A stretch of 51,573 bases of DNA from Xylanibacter ruminicola Ga6B6 (GCF_000687715.1 NZ_JHXD01000022.1:1-51573), one strand, 5' to 3'; positions 35,556 through 44,583 are shown, numbered from the stretch's first letter. The notes: generated by a model from the sequence alone, not told the origin. Translations and numbers: made by a program.

Positions 35556-37670
35556 ATGATTGTTTGTATAGCAGAGAAACCGAGTGTAGCTCGTGATATA
35601 GCAAGAATCTTGGGGGCCAACAGCTCGCACGATGGATATATGGAGGGCAACGGATACCAGGTAACGTGGACCTTCGGACACCTGTGCACGCTGAAGGAAC
35701 CCGGCGATTATACACAAGCCTGGAAACCCTGGGCGCTTACCCAACTACCTATGATACCCCAGCGTTTTGGCATTAAGCTGATAAACGATAAGGGTATCGA
35801 GAAGCAGTTTAAGATTATCGAGGGGCTGATGCAGAAGGCCGATGGTATCGTAAACTGTGGCGACGCCGGTCAGGAGGGAGAGCTCATCCAGCGATGGGTG
35901 ATGCAGAAGGCCAAGGCCACCTGCCCCGTTAAGCGTTTGTGGATTTCGTCGATGACCGACGAGGCCATCAAGGAGGGTTTTGCCAGCTTGAAGGATCAGG
36001 GCGATTACCAGCCTTTGTACCTGGCAGGCTTGAGTCGTGCCATTGGCGACTGGCTGCTGGGTATGAACGCCACCCGCCTGTACACGCTTAAGTACGGTCA
36101 GAACCGTCAGGTGCTATCCATCGGTCGTGTGCAAACACCTACCCTGGCGCTCATCGTGAACCGTCAGAAGGAGATCGAGAACTTTAAGCCCGAGCCCTAC
36201 TGGGTGCTGGCCACCGTTTATCGCGATACCACTTTTACAGCTACCAAAGGTAAGTTCACCTCGCAGGAAGAAGGCGAAAAAGCCTTTGCCACCATCGAGG
36301 GCAAGCCTTTCGAGGTAACAAAGGTTGAGAAGAAAGAGGGTAAGGAGCAGCCCCCACAGCTGTACGACCTGACCTCGCTGCAGGTGGATTGTAACCGCAA
36401 GTTCGGCTATTCGGCCGAGATGACGCTCAACCTCATACAGAGTCTGTACGAGAAGAAGTACACCACCTACCCCCGTGTTGATACACAGTACCTGTCCGAT
36501 GATATCTACCCCAAGTGCCCGCAAACGCTCAATGGGTTGTATCAAACTAAGTTCGACGGCGTTCAGCCTTACGCTGAGTTCATCAAGCCCATTGGCGGCA
36601 AAACGCTGAAAAAGACCAAGCGTGTGTTCGACACCTCGAAGGTGACCGACCACCATGCCATTATCCCTACAGGCGTGGTGCCACAGAACCTCACCGATCT
36701 CGAACGCAAGGTGTTCGACCTGGTAGCACGCCGCTTTATCGCTGTGTTCCTGCCCGATTGTAAGTTCTCAACCACCACCGTTCTTGGTGAGGTTAAGGGC
36801 GACGAAACAGTTGAGTTCAAGGTTACGGGTAAGGAGATACTGGATCCAGGCTGGCGTGCGATTTACGGAAAGGTGCAGAAAGAAGCAGAGGGCGACGATA
36901 AGCCACAGCAGGATGACGAAGGGCTACGGGTAGGCGAGCTTGACTCGGGGATGGAGAGGACTTTGCCAACCTTCGTTAAAGGCGAGAGTGGCGACCACAA
37001 GCCTACGCTGACTGAAAAATGGACTACCCCACCCGCTTACTATAACGAGGCTTCGCTGCTGCGTGCGATGGAAACAGCAGGTAAGTTTGTAGAAGACGAG
37101 ACCCTGCGCGCTGCCATGAAGGAGAATGGTATCGGCCGCCCATCTAGTCGTGCCGGCATTATCGAGACGCTCTTCAAGCGCCACTATATCAAACGCGAAC
37201 GCAAACGCCTGATTGCCACCCCGACAGGTATCGAACTGATCGACCTGATTCGCGAGGAACTGCTGAAGAGTTGCGAACTCACAGGTATCTGGGAGAAGAA
37301 GCTGCGCGACATTGAGCACCAGAAGTACGATGCCCAGCAGTTTATCGAGGAACTGAAACAGCAGGTTACTGAAATCGTCAACGAAGTGATGACTGATAGC
37401 ACCAACCGTCGCGTAACCGTACTGTCGGATGCCGACCTGAAGAAGGTGAAATCGCCCAAGGCCGAAACGGCACCCAAGCCCAAGGCCACACGCAAGGCTA
37501 AAGCAGCCAAGCAACAGGAGGCAGCCCCCCAAGCCCAGGCTGGCAGCGTGAAAGAGGGCGATGTTTGTCCTGTATGCGGTCAGGGTCACATCATCAAAGG
37601 CAAAACAGCCTATGGTTGCTCCCGCTGGAAAGAAGGTTGTACTTTCAGAGCGCCACTTGGCGATAAATGA
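35556..37670 (+). CDS. topB: type IA DNA topoisomerase III
   Basis: Relaxes and decatenates DNA by passing a strand through a single-strand break. 704 residues. N-terminal Toprim domain (IVCIAEKPSVARDIARILGA, with the metal-binding Glu7), the active-site Tyr305 in TTYPRVDTQYL, and a C-terminal basic tail with a zinc ribbon, CPVCGQGHIIKGK and YGCSRWKEGC. The linker KAETAPKPKATRKAKAAKQQ is Lys/Ala-rich. It has its own promoter and terminator. Bacteroidales carry several TopB paralogues, some on mobile elements; this one looks chromosomal by context. Confidence 0.94.
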   Translation: MIVCIAEKPSVARDIARILGANSSHDGYMEGNGYQVTWTFGHLCTLKEPGDYTQAWKPWALTQLPMIPQRFGIKLINDKGIEKQFKIIEGLMQKADGIVNCGDAGQEGELIQRWVMQKAKATCPVKRLWISSMTDEAIKEGFASLKDQGDYQPLYLAGLSRAIGDWLLGMNATRLYTLKYGQNRQVLSIGRVQTPTLALIVNRQKEIENFKPEPYWVLATVYRDTTFTATKGKFTSQEEGEKAFATIEGKPFEVTKVEKKEGKEQPPQLYDLTSLQVDCNRKFGYSAEMTLNLIQSLYEKKYTTYPRVDTQYLSDDIYPKCPQTLNGLYQTKFDGVQPYAEFIKPIGGKTLKKTKRVFDTSKVTDHHAIIPTGVVPQNLTDLERKVFDLVARRFIAVFLPDCKFSTTTVLGEVKGDETVEFKVTGKEILDPGWRAIYGKVQKEAEGDDKPQQDDEGLRVGELDSGMERTLPTFVKGESGDHKPTLTEKWTTPPAYYNEASLLRAMETAGKFVEDETLRAAMKENGIGRPSSRAGIIETLFKRHYIKRERKRLIATPTGIELIDLIREELLKSCELTGIWEKKLRDIEHQKYDAQQFIEELKQQVTEIVNEVMTDSTNRRVTVLSDADLKKVKSPKAETAPKPKATRKAKAAKQQEAAPQAQAGSVKEGDVCPVCGQGHIIKGKTAYGCSRWKEGCTFRAPLGDK

Positions 37671-37671
37671 T

Positions 37672-37701
37672 AAAAGGCAGGCAATAAAACGCCTGCTTTT
37701 T
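37672..37701 (+). terminator. topB terminator
   Basis: GCAGGC/GCCTGC stem, extended by A/T and one G-T pair, 8-nt loop, then TTTTT. It stands 16 nt before the start of the next gene. Confidence 0.8.
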
Positions 37702-37716
37702 CGTTTATATGATAGT

Positions 37717-39750
37717 ATGAGAAATTTCGTTGCTTATATATATATAATAATGTGTACCCTGCTGCTTGGTGGCTGTGGGGCCGATCAGGCTGTGAAAAAG
37801 GGCGATAAGTTCTGGGCTGTGGGCGAATATTACGATGCCGCTGCCCAGTATCGCAAGGCCTATGCCCAAACACCCAACAAGGAGCGCACCACCCGTGGCG
37901 AACGGGCCATGAAACTAGCCGAGTGCTACCGTCGCCTGAACCAGACCAACAAGGCCATCACCGCCTATAAGAATGTGGTACGCTACAAGAAAGACGACTC
38001 GCTCACCCATCTGTATCTGGGTCAGCTGTATATGCGCAACGGCAATTATAAAGAGGCCGCCAAGGCTTTTGCTGTGGCAAGCGATAGCTTAAAAAATGAT
38101 AGCTTGCATCTAAAACTCGCGAAGGTTGGTTTGGAATCGGCCCAGAAGGCTCCTGGGTGGAAAAAAGAGGGCTCGGCCTATACCGTTAAACGCATGGATT
38201 TGTTTAACTCGCGACGCGACGACTACGCCCCCATGCTGGCGGGCGATGCCGACGACCAACTTTACTTCACCTCCACCCGCAATCAGGCGCAGGGCGACGA
38301 GCTCAATGCCATTACAGGCACCAAGAGTGCCGACATCTTCTATGCCCAGAAGGATGAGAAGGGCAAATGGGGCAAGCCACAGGTCATCGCCTCAGAGCTT
38401 AACTCGGCCTTCGACGAGGGTGCCTGCTGCTTCTCGCCCGATGGCAAGACCATGTACCTGACCCAGTGCCAAACCGACCCCACCTACCCACGTTACGCCC
38501 GCATCATGGTGTCGAAACGTAGCGATGCCGCCTGGAGCAAACCTCAAGAGCTCATCATCTCCAACGATACCACCTGCAGTTTCGCCCACCCCGCTGTGAG
38601 TCCCGATGGACAATGGCTGTATTTCGTCAGCGATATGAGTGGCGGCATGGGCGGTCTTGATATCTGGCGATGCCGACTGCTGAGTGCTACCGAGGCAGGT
38701 GTGATGGAGAATCTGGGTGCGCCCATTAACACCCCTGGCGACGAGATGTTTCCCACCTTCCGTCCCAATGGCGATTTTTATTTTTCTTCCTCCGGTCACC
38801 CCGGCCTCGGAGGCTTAGATGTTTATTTTACGACCGACGGTCGTAAAATAAACCATCCAGGCTATCCCCTCAACTCGCAGGCCGACGATTTCGGCATGAC
38901 CTTCGAGGGCAAGCTTAACCAGGGTTTCTTCTGTTCCAATCGTGGCGACCTGCGTGGGTTCGACCACATCTACAGCTTCTATAATCCTGAGATTGTACAA
39001 ACCATCAAGGGTTGGGTGTACGAGCAGGATGGCTACGAACTGCCCGCTGCCCAGGTGTATATGGTGGGCAACGATGGCACCAACCTCAAGCTCAGCGTGC
39101 GTAGCGACGGCTCGTTTGTGCAGGAGATCAAGCCCGATGTAGATTACGTGCTGCTGGGCACCTGCAAGGGCTACCTGAACCACCAGGAGCAGATACGCGT
39201 GCAGCCTGCAAAAGCCTCGCACGAGTATGTACTGCAGTTCCCCCTGGCCAACATCTCAGCCCCTGTGCTCATCGAGAATATTTTCTATGATTTCAACAAG
39301 GCCACGCTGCGCCCAGAATCAAAAACGGCGCTCGACCAGTTGGTGGTGCTGCTCAATCAGAATCCCAACGTTACCATCGAGCTGTCGGCCCATACCGATT
39401 GTCGTGGTTCCGATGCCTACAACCAGCGCCTGTCGCAGCAGCGCGCCGAGAGCGTGGTGGCCTATCTCATTGCCCATGGTATCGCTGCCGACCGCCTGAC
39501 ACCAAAGGGTTATGGCGAGAGCATGCCTAAGCGTATCAAAGCCCGTGTGGCCGAAAAATATCTGTTCCTCAAGGAGGGCGACGTACTCACCGAAGAGATG
39601 ATTAACGCGCTCCCTGAGGAACTGCACGAACAATGCCATCAGATGAACCGACGCACCGAGTTTAAAGTGTTGCGGACAACTTACGGAATGTTTGATAAGG
39701 CAGGAAAACTAATACAAAGCCCAGCAGCAGTACCACCGTCCAAGGATTAA
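37717..39750 (+). CDS. OmpA-family lipoprotein with TPR, beta-propeller and CRD domains (PorE-like)
   Basis: 677 residues from ATG 37717; the frame is open further upstream but runs through topB and the terminator, and only this start gives a lipoprotein signal (MRNFVAYIYIIMCTLLLGGC, Cys20). Domains in order: TPR (about 20-150), PD40/WD40 propeller (about 160-430, with FSPDGKTMYL and VSPDGQWLYFVSD), carboxypeptidase-regulatory-like domain (about 435-520) and a peptidoglycan-binding OmpA domain (FYDFNKATLRPESKTALDQL, then SAHTDCRGSDAYNQRLSQQR). This is the arrangement of PorE, a type IX secretion component in Porphyromonas. Its last 89 nt overlap the convergent DUF5056-like gene. Confidence 0.85.
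   Translation: MRNFVAYIYIIMCTLLLGGCGADQAVKKGDKFWAVGEYYDAAAQYRKAYAQTPNKERTTRGERAMKLAECYRRLNQTNKAITAYKNVVRYKKDDSLTHLYLGQLYMRNGNYKEAAKAFAVASDSLKNDSLHLKLAKVGLESAQKAPGWKKEGSAYTVKRMDLFNSRRDDYAPMLAGDADDQLYFTSTRNQAQGDELNAITGTKSADIFYAQKDEKGKWGKPQVIASELNSAFDEGACCFSPDGKTMYLTQCQTDPTYPRYARIMVSKRSDAAWSKPQELIISNDTTCSFAHPAVSPDGQWLYFVSDMSGGMGGLDIWRCRLLSATEAGVMENLGAPINTPGDEMFPTFRPNGDFYFSSSGHPGLGGLDVYFTTDGRKINHPGYPLNSQADDFGMTFEGKLNQGFFCSNRGDLRGFDHIYSFYNPEIVQTIKGWVYEQDGYELPAAQVYMVGNDGTNLKLSVRSDGSFVQEIKPDVDYVLLGTCKGYLNHQEQIRVQPAKASHEYVLQFPLANISAPVLIENIFYDFNKATLRPESKTALDQLVVLLNQNPNVTIELSAHTDCRGSDAYNQRLSQQRAESVVAYLIAHGIAADRLTPKGYGESMPKRIKARVAEKYLFLKEGDVLTEEMINALPEELHEQCHQMNRRTEFKVLRTTYGMFDKAGKLIQSPAAVPPSKD
38821..38853. 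repeat. perfect 15-bp inverted repeat inside the PorE-like gene
   Basis: GTTTATTTTACGACC, spacer GAC, then its exact complement. It encodes part of DVYFTTDGRKIN in the propeller region. The AT-rich codons contrast with the GC-rich codons around it. Confidence 0.8.
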
Positions 39751-40051
39751 TCTCAATCTCGGTTGTAGGTGCTGTCAGCATAAACACCTCGATGGTGTTT
39801 ATCAGCATGTGCTTGCCACCGGTCATCATGCCTTCTATCATATCCCAGCCGCTTATCAGCCAGAATATCAGTATGGCTATCACCACACAGAACATCGTCC
39901 AGAGTCGTGTATAGCAACGCACGCGGCTCTCTTTTACCTCAGGCAGGTTCATCATCACCCGCTCGGTAAACCCGTTGTCCTCAATCTGCTGCTGTGCAGC
40001 CTGCTCAAACAACTGCTTCAGTAAAATATCATTCTTATCCTCCATATCCAT
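39662..40051 (-). CDS. small membrane protein paired with ECF sigma factor (DUF5056-like)
   Basis: 129 residues: a soluble N-terminal part (about 1-45, with NGFTERVMMNLPEVK), then two hydrophobic helices (about 48-68 and 104-122). The gene directly follows an ECF sigma gene with a 17-nt overlap. Position and layout suggest a membrane-bound anti-sigma factor or co-regulator; DUF5056 is my best family guess. The 3' end overlaps the 3' end of the PorE-like gene by 89 nt on the opposite strand. Confidence 0.75.
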   Translation of the reverse strand: MDMEDKNDILLKQLFEQAAQQQIEDNGFTERVMMNLPEVKESRVRCYTRLWTMFCVVIAILIFWLISGWDMIEGMMTGGKHMLINTIEVFMLTAPTTEIEINPWTVVLLLGFVLVFLPYQTFRKLSATL

Positions 40052-40577
40052 TCTCTCTTAAATAGTTAGCCATTTTATCCTTCCCTCGTTTCAGATGCGA
40101 TTTAACAGTATTTTCGGCAATGCCGGTTATCTTGCTGATTTCGTCGATGGGATAGCCATCAATCAGCTGCAAGGTAATGCATGTGCGTTCGTCGGGTTTC
40201 AGTAGCGCCATCGCGGCGTGTATGTCCATCTTCATGTTCGAGTCGCCAGTCGATGCTGTCTGTCGCATAGCGGCTGTCGAGTCCTCGATATCATCCGTCT
40301 GGTGTTTCGAGCGCACCTGATCGTAGAACACGTTGTAGGCAATACGCATCAGCCAGGTCGAGAAACTGCTCATGCCACGAAACTTGGTAATGTTCACATA
40401 AGCCTTGATAAAGGTCTCCTGTGCCAAGTCGTCGCTCAGCTGCTCATCGCCCAGCGTCTGGTTCAAGAAGAACCTGCGCACAGGCGACTGGTACTTCCTC
40501 ACAAGCTGGTCGAAGGCCTGCTTGTTGTGGAACACCGCCACCTGTGTCACTAATGCTATGTCGCCGATGCTTGCCAT
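40035..40577 (-). CDS. ECF-type RNA polymerase sigma factor
   Basis: 180 residues. Sigma region 2 (about 18-85) has DDLAQETFIKAYVNITKFRG and FSTWLMRIAYNVFYDQVRSK; region 4 (about 125-175) has the helix-turn-helix DEISKITGIAENTVKSHLKR. It directs polymerase to envelope-stress type promoters, probably including its own. It overlaps the next gene by 17 nt. The PspC and DUF6249 genes upstream in the same run make this a likely membrane-stress operon. Confidence 0.93.
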   Translation of the reverse strand: MASIGDIALVTQVAVFHNKQAFDQLVRKYQSPVRRFFLNQTLGDEQLSDDLAQETFIKAYVNITKFRGMSSFSTWLMRIAYNVFYDQVRSKHQTDDIEDSTAAMRQTASTGDSNMKMDIHAAMALLKPDERTCITLQLIDGYPIDEISKITGIAENTVKSHLKRGKDKMANYLRENGYGG

Positions 40578-40578
40578 C

Positions 40579-40600
40579 TAATTGTCAATTATCAATTTTG
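40579..40600. repeat. heptamer tract, AATTGAN type
   Basis: TAATTGTCAATTATCAATTT, on the minus strand AATTGAT, AATTGAC, AATTA. The stop codon of the PspC gene (minus TGA at 40592-40594) is part of it. The same type occurs inside the coding region at 46786-46820. Confidence 0.6.
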
Positions 40601-40789
40601 AAGATAGTTCTTCTCAGGCATTACCAGCCAAAGTACAAAGTAGAATATCAGTCCGCTAAAAGCGGTAAAGAGTGTCAGGAATGCGTAAGCCAAACGTACC
40701 ATTGTTGGGTCGAAATCGAAGTACTCAGCCAATCCGCCGCATACGCCAGCAAACACTCTATCGTTCGATCTCATCAGTCGCTTATTCAT
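40592..40789 (-). CDS. PspC-domain membrane protein
   Basis: 65 residues matching a minimal PspC domain: NKRLMRSNDRVFAGVCGGLA then YFDFDPTMVRLAYAFLTLFT and a single hydrophobic helix (about 38-58). PspC proteins sense or counter inner-membrane stress. It overlaps the DUF6249-like gene by 8 nt and precedes the ECF sigma gene. Confidence 0.9.
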   Translation of the reverse strand: MNKRLMRSNDRVFAGVCGGLAEYFDFDPTMVRLAYAFLTLFTAFSGLIFYFVLWLVMPEKNYLQN

Positions 40790-41471
40790 AATTCTGTATA
40801 TTATTGTTGTTATTAAATGTCTGATTATTATCGCGGTTGTTACGGTCCTGTCGGGCTATATACCACTTACCCAGTCCGATAAAGAATACCAGTGCGCCGA
40901 TACCAAATCCTACTTCACCAGCTACGATACCCAGGAAGATGGCCAGTCCCACGCCTGTAAACATCTGTCGGATACCAGCGTTATAGCTTGTGCTGTCCCA
41001 GTCGTCGTTCTTACTGTCCTTCAGCAGCGCATCGGGTATAGGCTGTCCGTTCTTGATAGCCATTTCGGCCAGACGGTACTTCTCTTTGCGGTTGCGATTG
41101 ATAAAGTAGAACACCAGCAGTACCAGGATAACGGGCAACAGGAATCCTACACATACGATAGCCAGGATAGGAATCAGCATGCCCATAAAGGCAGCGCCGC
41201 CCATGTCTCCAAAAATTCCACTAACCACGCGCTCAGCGTCTTCACCCTCGTAAACCACGTGGCGGCGGTAGCCGTTGTAGTTGTCGTCGTCGTCAGCGTT
41301 GGCGTTGTTAGTAGCAGTAGTGTCCGAGAATGCCTCGATGGCATCTTGGTTGTGCTTTACTGTATCGCTCACCTGCTCAGTGCGAGGGGTGTGGCGATGC
41401 TTTTGTGCTGTTGCATTAGCGTTTGTGCTAAGTGCGAGCACCATGGCAATTGCGATTAAATACTGTTTCAT
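40782..41471 (-). CDS. membrane protein with N-terminal signal, DUF6249-like
   Basis: 229 residues from ATG 41471 (MKQYLIAIAMVLALSTNANA, a signal peptide); the frame is open upstream but that part overlaps the promoter. After a polar Asp/Asn-rich stretch there are hydrophobic helices (about GMLIPILAIVCVGFLLPVIL and, later, FTGVGLAIFLGIVAGEVGFG) and an Asn-rich end. Similar proteins precede PspC/sigma genes in Prevotella. Function unknown; likely part of a membrane stress unit. Confidence 0.75.
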   Translation of the reverse strand: MKQYLIAIAMVLALSTNANATAQKHRHTPRTEQVSDTVKHNQDAIEAFSDTTATNNANADDDDNYNGYRRHVVYEGEDAERVVSGIFGDMGGAAFMGMLIPILAIVCVGFLLPVILVLLVFYFINRNRKEKYRLAEMAIKNGQPIPDALLKDSKNDDWDSTSYNAGIRQMFTGVGLAIFLGIVAGEVGFGIGALVFFIGLGKWYIARQDRNNRDNNQTFNNNNNIQNYE

Positions 41472-41528
41472 ATCTCCTTTGTTTTTAAATTCTACATCTG
41501 TTTGACGTTTCAAAATTAAATTTAGTTG

Positions 41529-41536
41529 CAAAGATA
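41529..41536 (-). promoter_or_regulatory. -7 element of the DUF6249-PspC-sigma operon
   Basis: Minus-strand TATCTTTG. No clear TTG is found 20 bp upstream, which may fit a promoter read by the ECF sigma encoded in the operon. On the other strand TAATTTTG at 41559-41566 probably serves the rsmF-like gene. Confidence 0.5.
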
Positions 41537-41584
41537 GTGATTTTTCTCAGATTTTTTTTAATTTTGCCACAAATTTCCAATATA

Positions 41585-42763
41585 ATGGTTCAATTACCAG
41601 CAGATTTCGTAGCAGAAACACGCCGTATCATGGGCGATGAGAGATATAATCGCTTTGTAGGAGCTTTCGACGAGGAAGCGCCAACTTCTATTCGTGTGAA
41701 CCCTTCCAAAGTATCTCTTGCCAACGGCGAGAGAGTGCCTTGGTGCAGCGAGGGATATTATCTGGCCGATCGCCCTCAGTTCACCTTCGATCCCCTACTC
41801 CATGCCGGCTGCTACTACGTACAAGAGGCCTCCTCTATGTTCGTAACCCACATTTTGCAGCAGTCTGGCGATTGCCCGCAAAGTGCATTAGACATGTGCG
41901 CTGCCCCTGGCGGAAAATCTACTGCCCTGCGTAGTGTGCTGCCCCCCGATTGTGTGCTCATCAGCAACGAGCCCATGGGCAATCGCGCCCAGATTCTGCT
42001 TGAGAACGTTACCAAATGGGGCGCACCTAACCACATCGTTACCAACAATTACCCTCGCGACTTCCGTAAATCGAAGCTCAAGTTCGATTTCATCCTGTGC
42101 GATGTGCCCTGCTCGGGCGAAGGCATGTTCCGTAAGGATCCCAACGCCATCAGCGAGTGGAGTGCGCAGAATGTGGAGAAATGCTGGCAACTGCAGCGCG
42201 AGATTGTGGCCGATGCCTGGGAGTGCTTAAATCCTGGCGGATTGCTTATATATAGTACGTGTACATATAATACTAAGGAGAACGAGGAGAATATCCGTTG
42301 GATACTGGATACCTACGATGCCCAGGTGCTAGATATCCCAGTAGATCCATCATGGAATATCACAGGTTCGCTGCTCCAGGGTTTTAATGAGCCCGTTTAT
42401 CGTTTCATCCCTGGCATCACCCGTGGCGAAGGCCTGTTTGTCTGCGCCCTGCGCAAGGCTGGTTCTTTAGAGCCCAAGCCTTTCAATGCCAAAAAGTTGG
42501 CGTTAAAAGTTCTTGATGCCGAATTCGAAAAGAGCGATGTGTGCGTAGATGTCGATTTCGCTACAGCCCTTAAGTACCTGCGTGGCGAGGCCCTTGTGCT
42601 GCCGCCTGATACCCCTCGCGGCATCGTCACCGTCACCTATCAGGGGCAACCGCTCGGACCTGCCAAAAACATCGGCAACCGTGCCAACAACCTCTACCCC
42701 AAGCCCTGGCGCATCAAGAGCACCCACCTGCCCTCCGCCGCCCCCAATATTTTACATTTTTGA
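41585..42763 (+). CDS. RsmF/NOL1-NOP2-Sun family RNA m5C methyltransferase
   Basis: 392 residues from ATG 41585 (MVQLPADFVAETRRIMGDER); an upstream GTG at 41537 would place the start before the -7 box. SAM motif I is LDMCAAPGGKSTAL; the two catalytic Cys are in CDVPCSGEGMFRKD and YSTCTYNTKENEENI. A C-terminal PUA-like part (from about 310) contains YLRGEALVLP. Members modify cytosine in 16S rRNA; RsmF is the closest guess. Next is thyA after 23 nt. Confidence 0.9.
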   Translation: MVQLPADFVAETRRIMGDERYNRFVGAFDEEAPTSIRVNPSKVSLANGERVPWCSEGYYLADRPQFTFDPLLHAGCYYVQEASSMFVTHILQQSGDCPQSALDMCAAPGGKSTALRSVLPPDCVLISNEPMGNRAQILLENVTKWGAPNHIVTNNYPRDFRKSKLKFDFILCDVPCSGEGMFRKDPNAISEWSAQNVEKCWQLQREIVADAWECLNPGGLLIYSTCTYNTKENEENIRWILDTYDAQVLDIPVDPSWNITGSLLQGFNEPVYRFIPGITRGEGLFVCALRKAGSLEPKPFNAKKLALKVLDAEFEKSDVCVDVDFATALKYLRGEALVLPPDTPRGIVTVTYQGQPLGPAKNIGNRANNLYPKPWRIKSTHLPSAAPNILHF

Positions 42764-42786
42764 ATTTTTAAATTTTTACATTATAA

Positions 42787-43581
42787 ATGAAGCAGTATTT
42801 AGACATCCTGAACCGCATCCTGACCGAGGGCACCCAGAAGGGCGACCGTACCGGTACAGGCACCATCAGCATCTTTGGTACCCAGAGTCGCTATAATCTC
42901 GACGATGGTTTCCCCTTGCTCACCACCAAGAAGCTCCACCTTAAGAGTATCATCTACGAGTTGTTGTGGTTCCTCAAGGGCGACACCAACGTAAAATACC
43001 TGCAGGACCATGGTGTTCGCATCTGGAACGAGTGGGCCGACGAGAATGGCGAGCTTGGTCCCGTTTATGGTCACCAGTGGCGTTCGTGGCCCGATTATAA
43101 TGGTGGCACCATCGACCAGATACAGTATGTGCTCGACCAGTTGAAGAACAATCCCAACTCACGTCGAATGATTGTGTCGGCATGGAATGTGGCCGAGGTC
43201 AACAAGATGGCCCTGCCCCCTTGTCACACCATCTTCCAGTTCTATGTGGCCGACGATCGTCTGTCGCTGCAGCTCTATCAGCGTTCGGCCGACACCTTCC
43301 TTGGCGTACCTTTTAATATTGCCAGCTATGCTCTGCTGCTGCAGATGATGGCACAGGTAACAGGCTTTAAGGCAGGCGACTTTATTCATACCACGGGCGA
43401 TACCCATCTGTATCTCAACCACATCGAGCAGGCCAAGCTGCAGCTCACCCGCGAGCCTCGCACCCTGCCCCGTATGATTATCAACCCCGATGTTAAGAGT
43501 CTGTTCGACTTTACGTTCGAGGACTTTCAGTTAGAGGGTTACGATCCCCACCCCCACATCAAAGCCGAAGTATCAGTATGA
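42787..43581 (+). CDS. thyA: thymidylate synthase
   Basis: Makes dTMP from dUMP with methylenetetrahydrofolate. 264 residues, the same length as the E. coli enzyme. The nucleophile is Cys146 in [10 protein letters not shown]; folate and nucleotide sites include [15 protein letters not shown]-type ([10 protein letters not shown]) and [20 protein letters not shown]. It overlaps folA by 4 nt (ATGA), so the two are translationally coupled: DHFR regenerates the folate that ThyA oxidises. Confidence 0.98.
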   Translation: MKQYLDILNRILTEGTQKGDRTGTGTISIFGTQSRYNLDDGFPLLTTKKLHLKSIIYELLWFLKGDTNVKYLQDHGVRIWNEWADENGELGPVYGHQWRSWPDYNGGTIDQIQYVLDQLKNNPNSRRMIVSAWNVAEVNKMALPPCHTIFQFYVADDRLSLQLYQRSADTFLGVPFNIASYALLLQMMAQVTGFKAGDFIHTTGDTHLYLNHIEQAKLQLTREPRTLPRMIINPDVKSLFDFTFEDFQLEGYDPHPHIKAEVSV

Positions 43582-44063
43582 TTAATATTATTGCAGCGGT
43601 GGCTCAGGATAGAGCCATCGGATTTCAGAACAAGTTAATATATTGGTTGCCCAACGATCTGAAACGTTTCAAGGCGCTCACTACCGGGCACACCATTATC
43701 ATGGGTCGCAACACCTTCCTGTCGCTACCCAAGGGCGCCCTGCCCAATCGTCGTAACATCGTGCTCAGCCGTAGTGTGAGTGCTTTTCCTGGTTGCGATG
43801 TGTATCCATCGTTAGACGAGGCCCTGGCCCATTGCGCCCCCGACGAGGATGTGTATATCATCGGTGGTGCCAGCGTTTACCAGCAGGCCCTGCCTTTGGC
43901 CGATCGCCTCTGCTTGACAGAAATCGACGACACCCCAAAGGAGGCCGACACCTTCTTCCCTCCCTACAAAGATGAGTGGAAAGAGGCCACCCGCGAATCA
44001 CACGACGTCGACGATCGCCACGCCCAGCGCTACGCCTTCGTCGATTATATTAGAAAAAGTTGA
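43578..44063 (+). CDS. folA: dihydrofolate reductase
   Basis: NADPH-dependent reduction of dihydrofolate. 161 residues. Family motifs are [20 protein letters not shown] at the start (substrate pocket, with the proton-relay acid in the LPNDLKRFK region), [12 protein letters not shown] and [14 protein letters not shown]. Its start overlaps thyA. The stop codon lies in the ascending arm of the terminator at 44054. Confidence 0.97.
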   Translation: MINIIAAVAQDRAIGFQNKLIYWLPNDLKRFKALTTGHTIIMGRNTFLSLPKGALPNRRNIVLSRSVSAFPGCDVYPSLDEALAHCAPDEDVYIIGGASVYQQALPLADRLCLTEIDDTPKEADTFFPPYKDEWKEATRESHDVDDRHAQRYAFVDYIRKS

Positions 44064-44087
44064 TGGTTACTCGCCATCAACTTTTTT
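44054..44087. terminator. bidirectional terminator containing two stop codons
   Basis: AAAAAGTTGATGG (44054-44066) pairs with CCATCAACTTTTT (44074-44086) around a 7-nt loop; A and T runs flank both sides. The folA stop TGA is in the left arm, and the stop of the convergent gene (TAA on minus, 44067-44069) is in the loop. Confidence 0.85.
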
Positions 44088-44456
44088 AATATGATATCGC
44101 TCGTTCGAGTTATACTCCCTATCCTTATCCTTACCAAAGTACTCCAGCAGATACGTCTTTTCCTCCTCCAGTTTGGTTACACGTATCAGCACCTCGCGAT
44201 AGGTTACTGCGCCGTTTTTCAGGTATGTCTCGTACGCATTAAAGCTCGTGGTAACCTTATTCTGGCTGTTCTTCACCAGTTTAAAGGCCGACAGGTTACG
44301 CATGCTCTGCGCCACGTCTACATACAAGCTGTCGCCCTTAAACACAAACATCAGTTCGCCACTCTGCGACAGGTATTTTCCATCCAGTCCGGCCGCCTTA
44401 ACCCCACAGCAGCCACACATCATCAGTAAAAAGATTATTAATTTCTTCATCATCAT
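44067..44456 (-). CDS. secreted protein of unknown function
   Basis: 129 residues with a signal peptide (MMMKKLIIFLLMMCGCCGVKA, given as residues 1-20 by position; it may be processed after Ala21). The mature part is small and polar: GLDGKYLSQSGELMFVFKGD, later EVLIRVTKLEEEKTYLLEYF. It looks like a small beta-sandwich or lipocalin-like fold but matches no family I know. It has its own promoter at 44483-44514. The C-terminus KKVDGE is encoded by the terminator hairpin. Confidence 0.7.
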   Translation of the reverse strand: MMMKKLIIFLLMMCGCCGVKAAGLDGKYLSQSGELMFVFKGDSLYVDVAQSMRNLSAFKLVKNSQNKVTTSFNAYETYLKNGAVTYREVLIRVTKLEEEKTYLLEYFGKDKDREYNSNERYHIKKVDGE

Positions 44457-44482
44457 ATCATGTTAGTTAAATATTTCCGTGA

Positions 44483-44514
44483 CAAAGGTAGATAAAAAAG
44501 AGCACAACACCAAA
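44483..44514 (-). promoter_or_regulatory. promoter of the 129-aa secreted protein gene
   Basis: Minus-strand TACCTTTG (44490 to 44483) with TTTG (44514 to 44511), exactly 20 bp apart. Confidence 0.75.
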
Positions 44515-44583
44515 TAAATATGCATTTATTTTAAAACAAAAAGTGCCCCGCGCCATCGCGACGCAGGGTGCCTGAACTGACAG

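Noticed and set aside
37561..37716. Upstream extension of the PorE-like frame
   Set aside because: It overlaps topB and its terminator and would destroy the lipoprotein signal.
41537..41584. Upstream GTG start of the rsmF-like gene
   Set aside because: It precedes the probable -7 box (41559-41566), and ATG 41585 matches the family start.
44537..44575. GC-rich hairpin after the M15 peptidase gene
   Set aside because: On the minus strand only about 7 bp pair well around mismatches; T run present but too weak to list.
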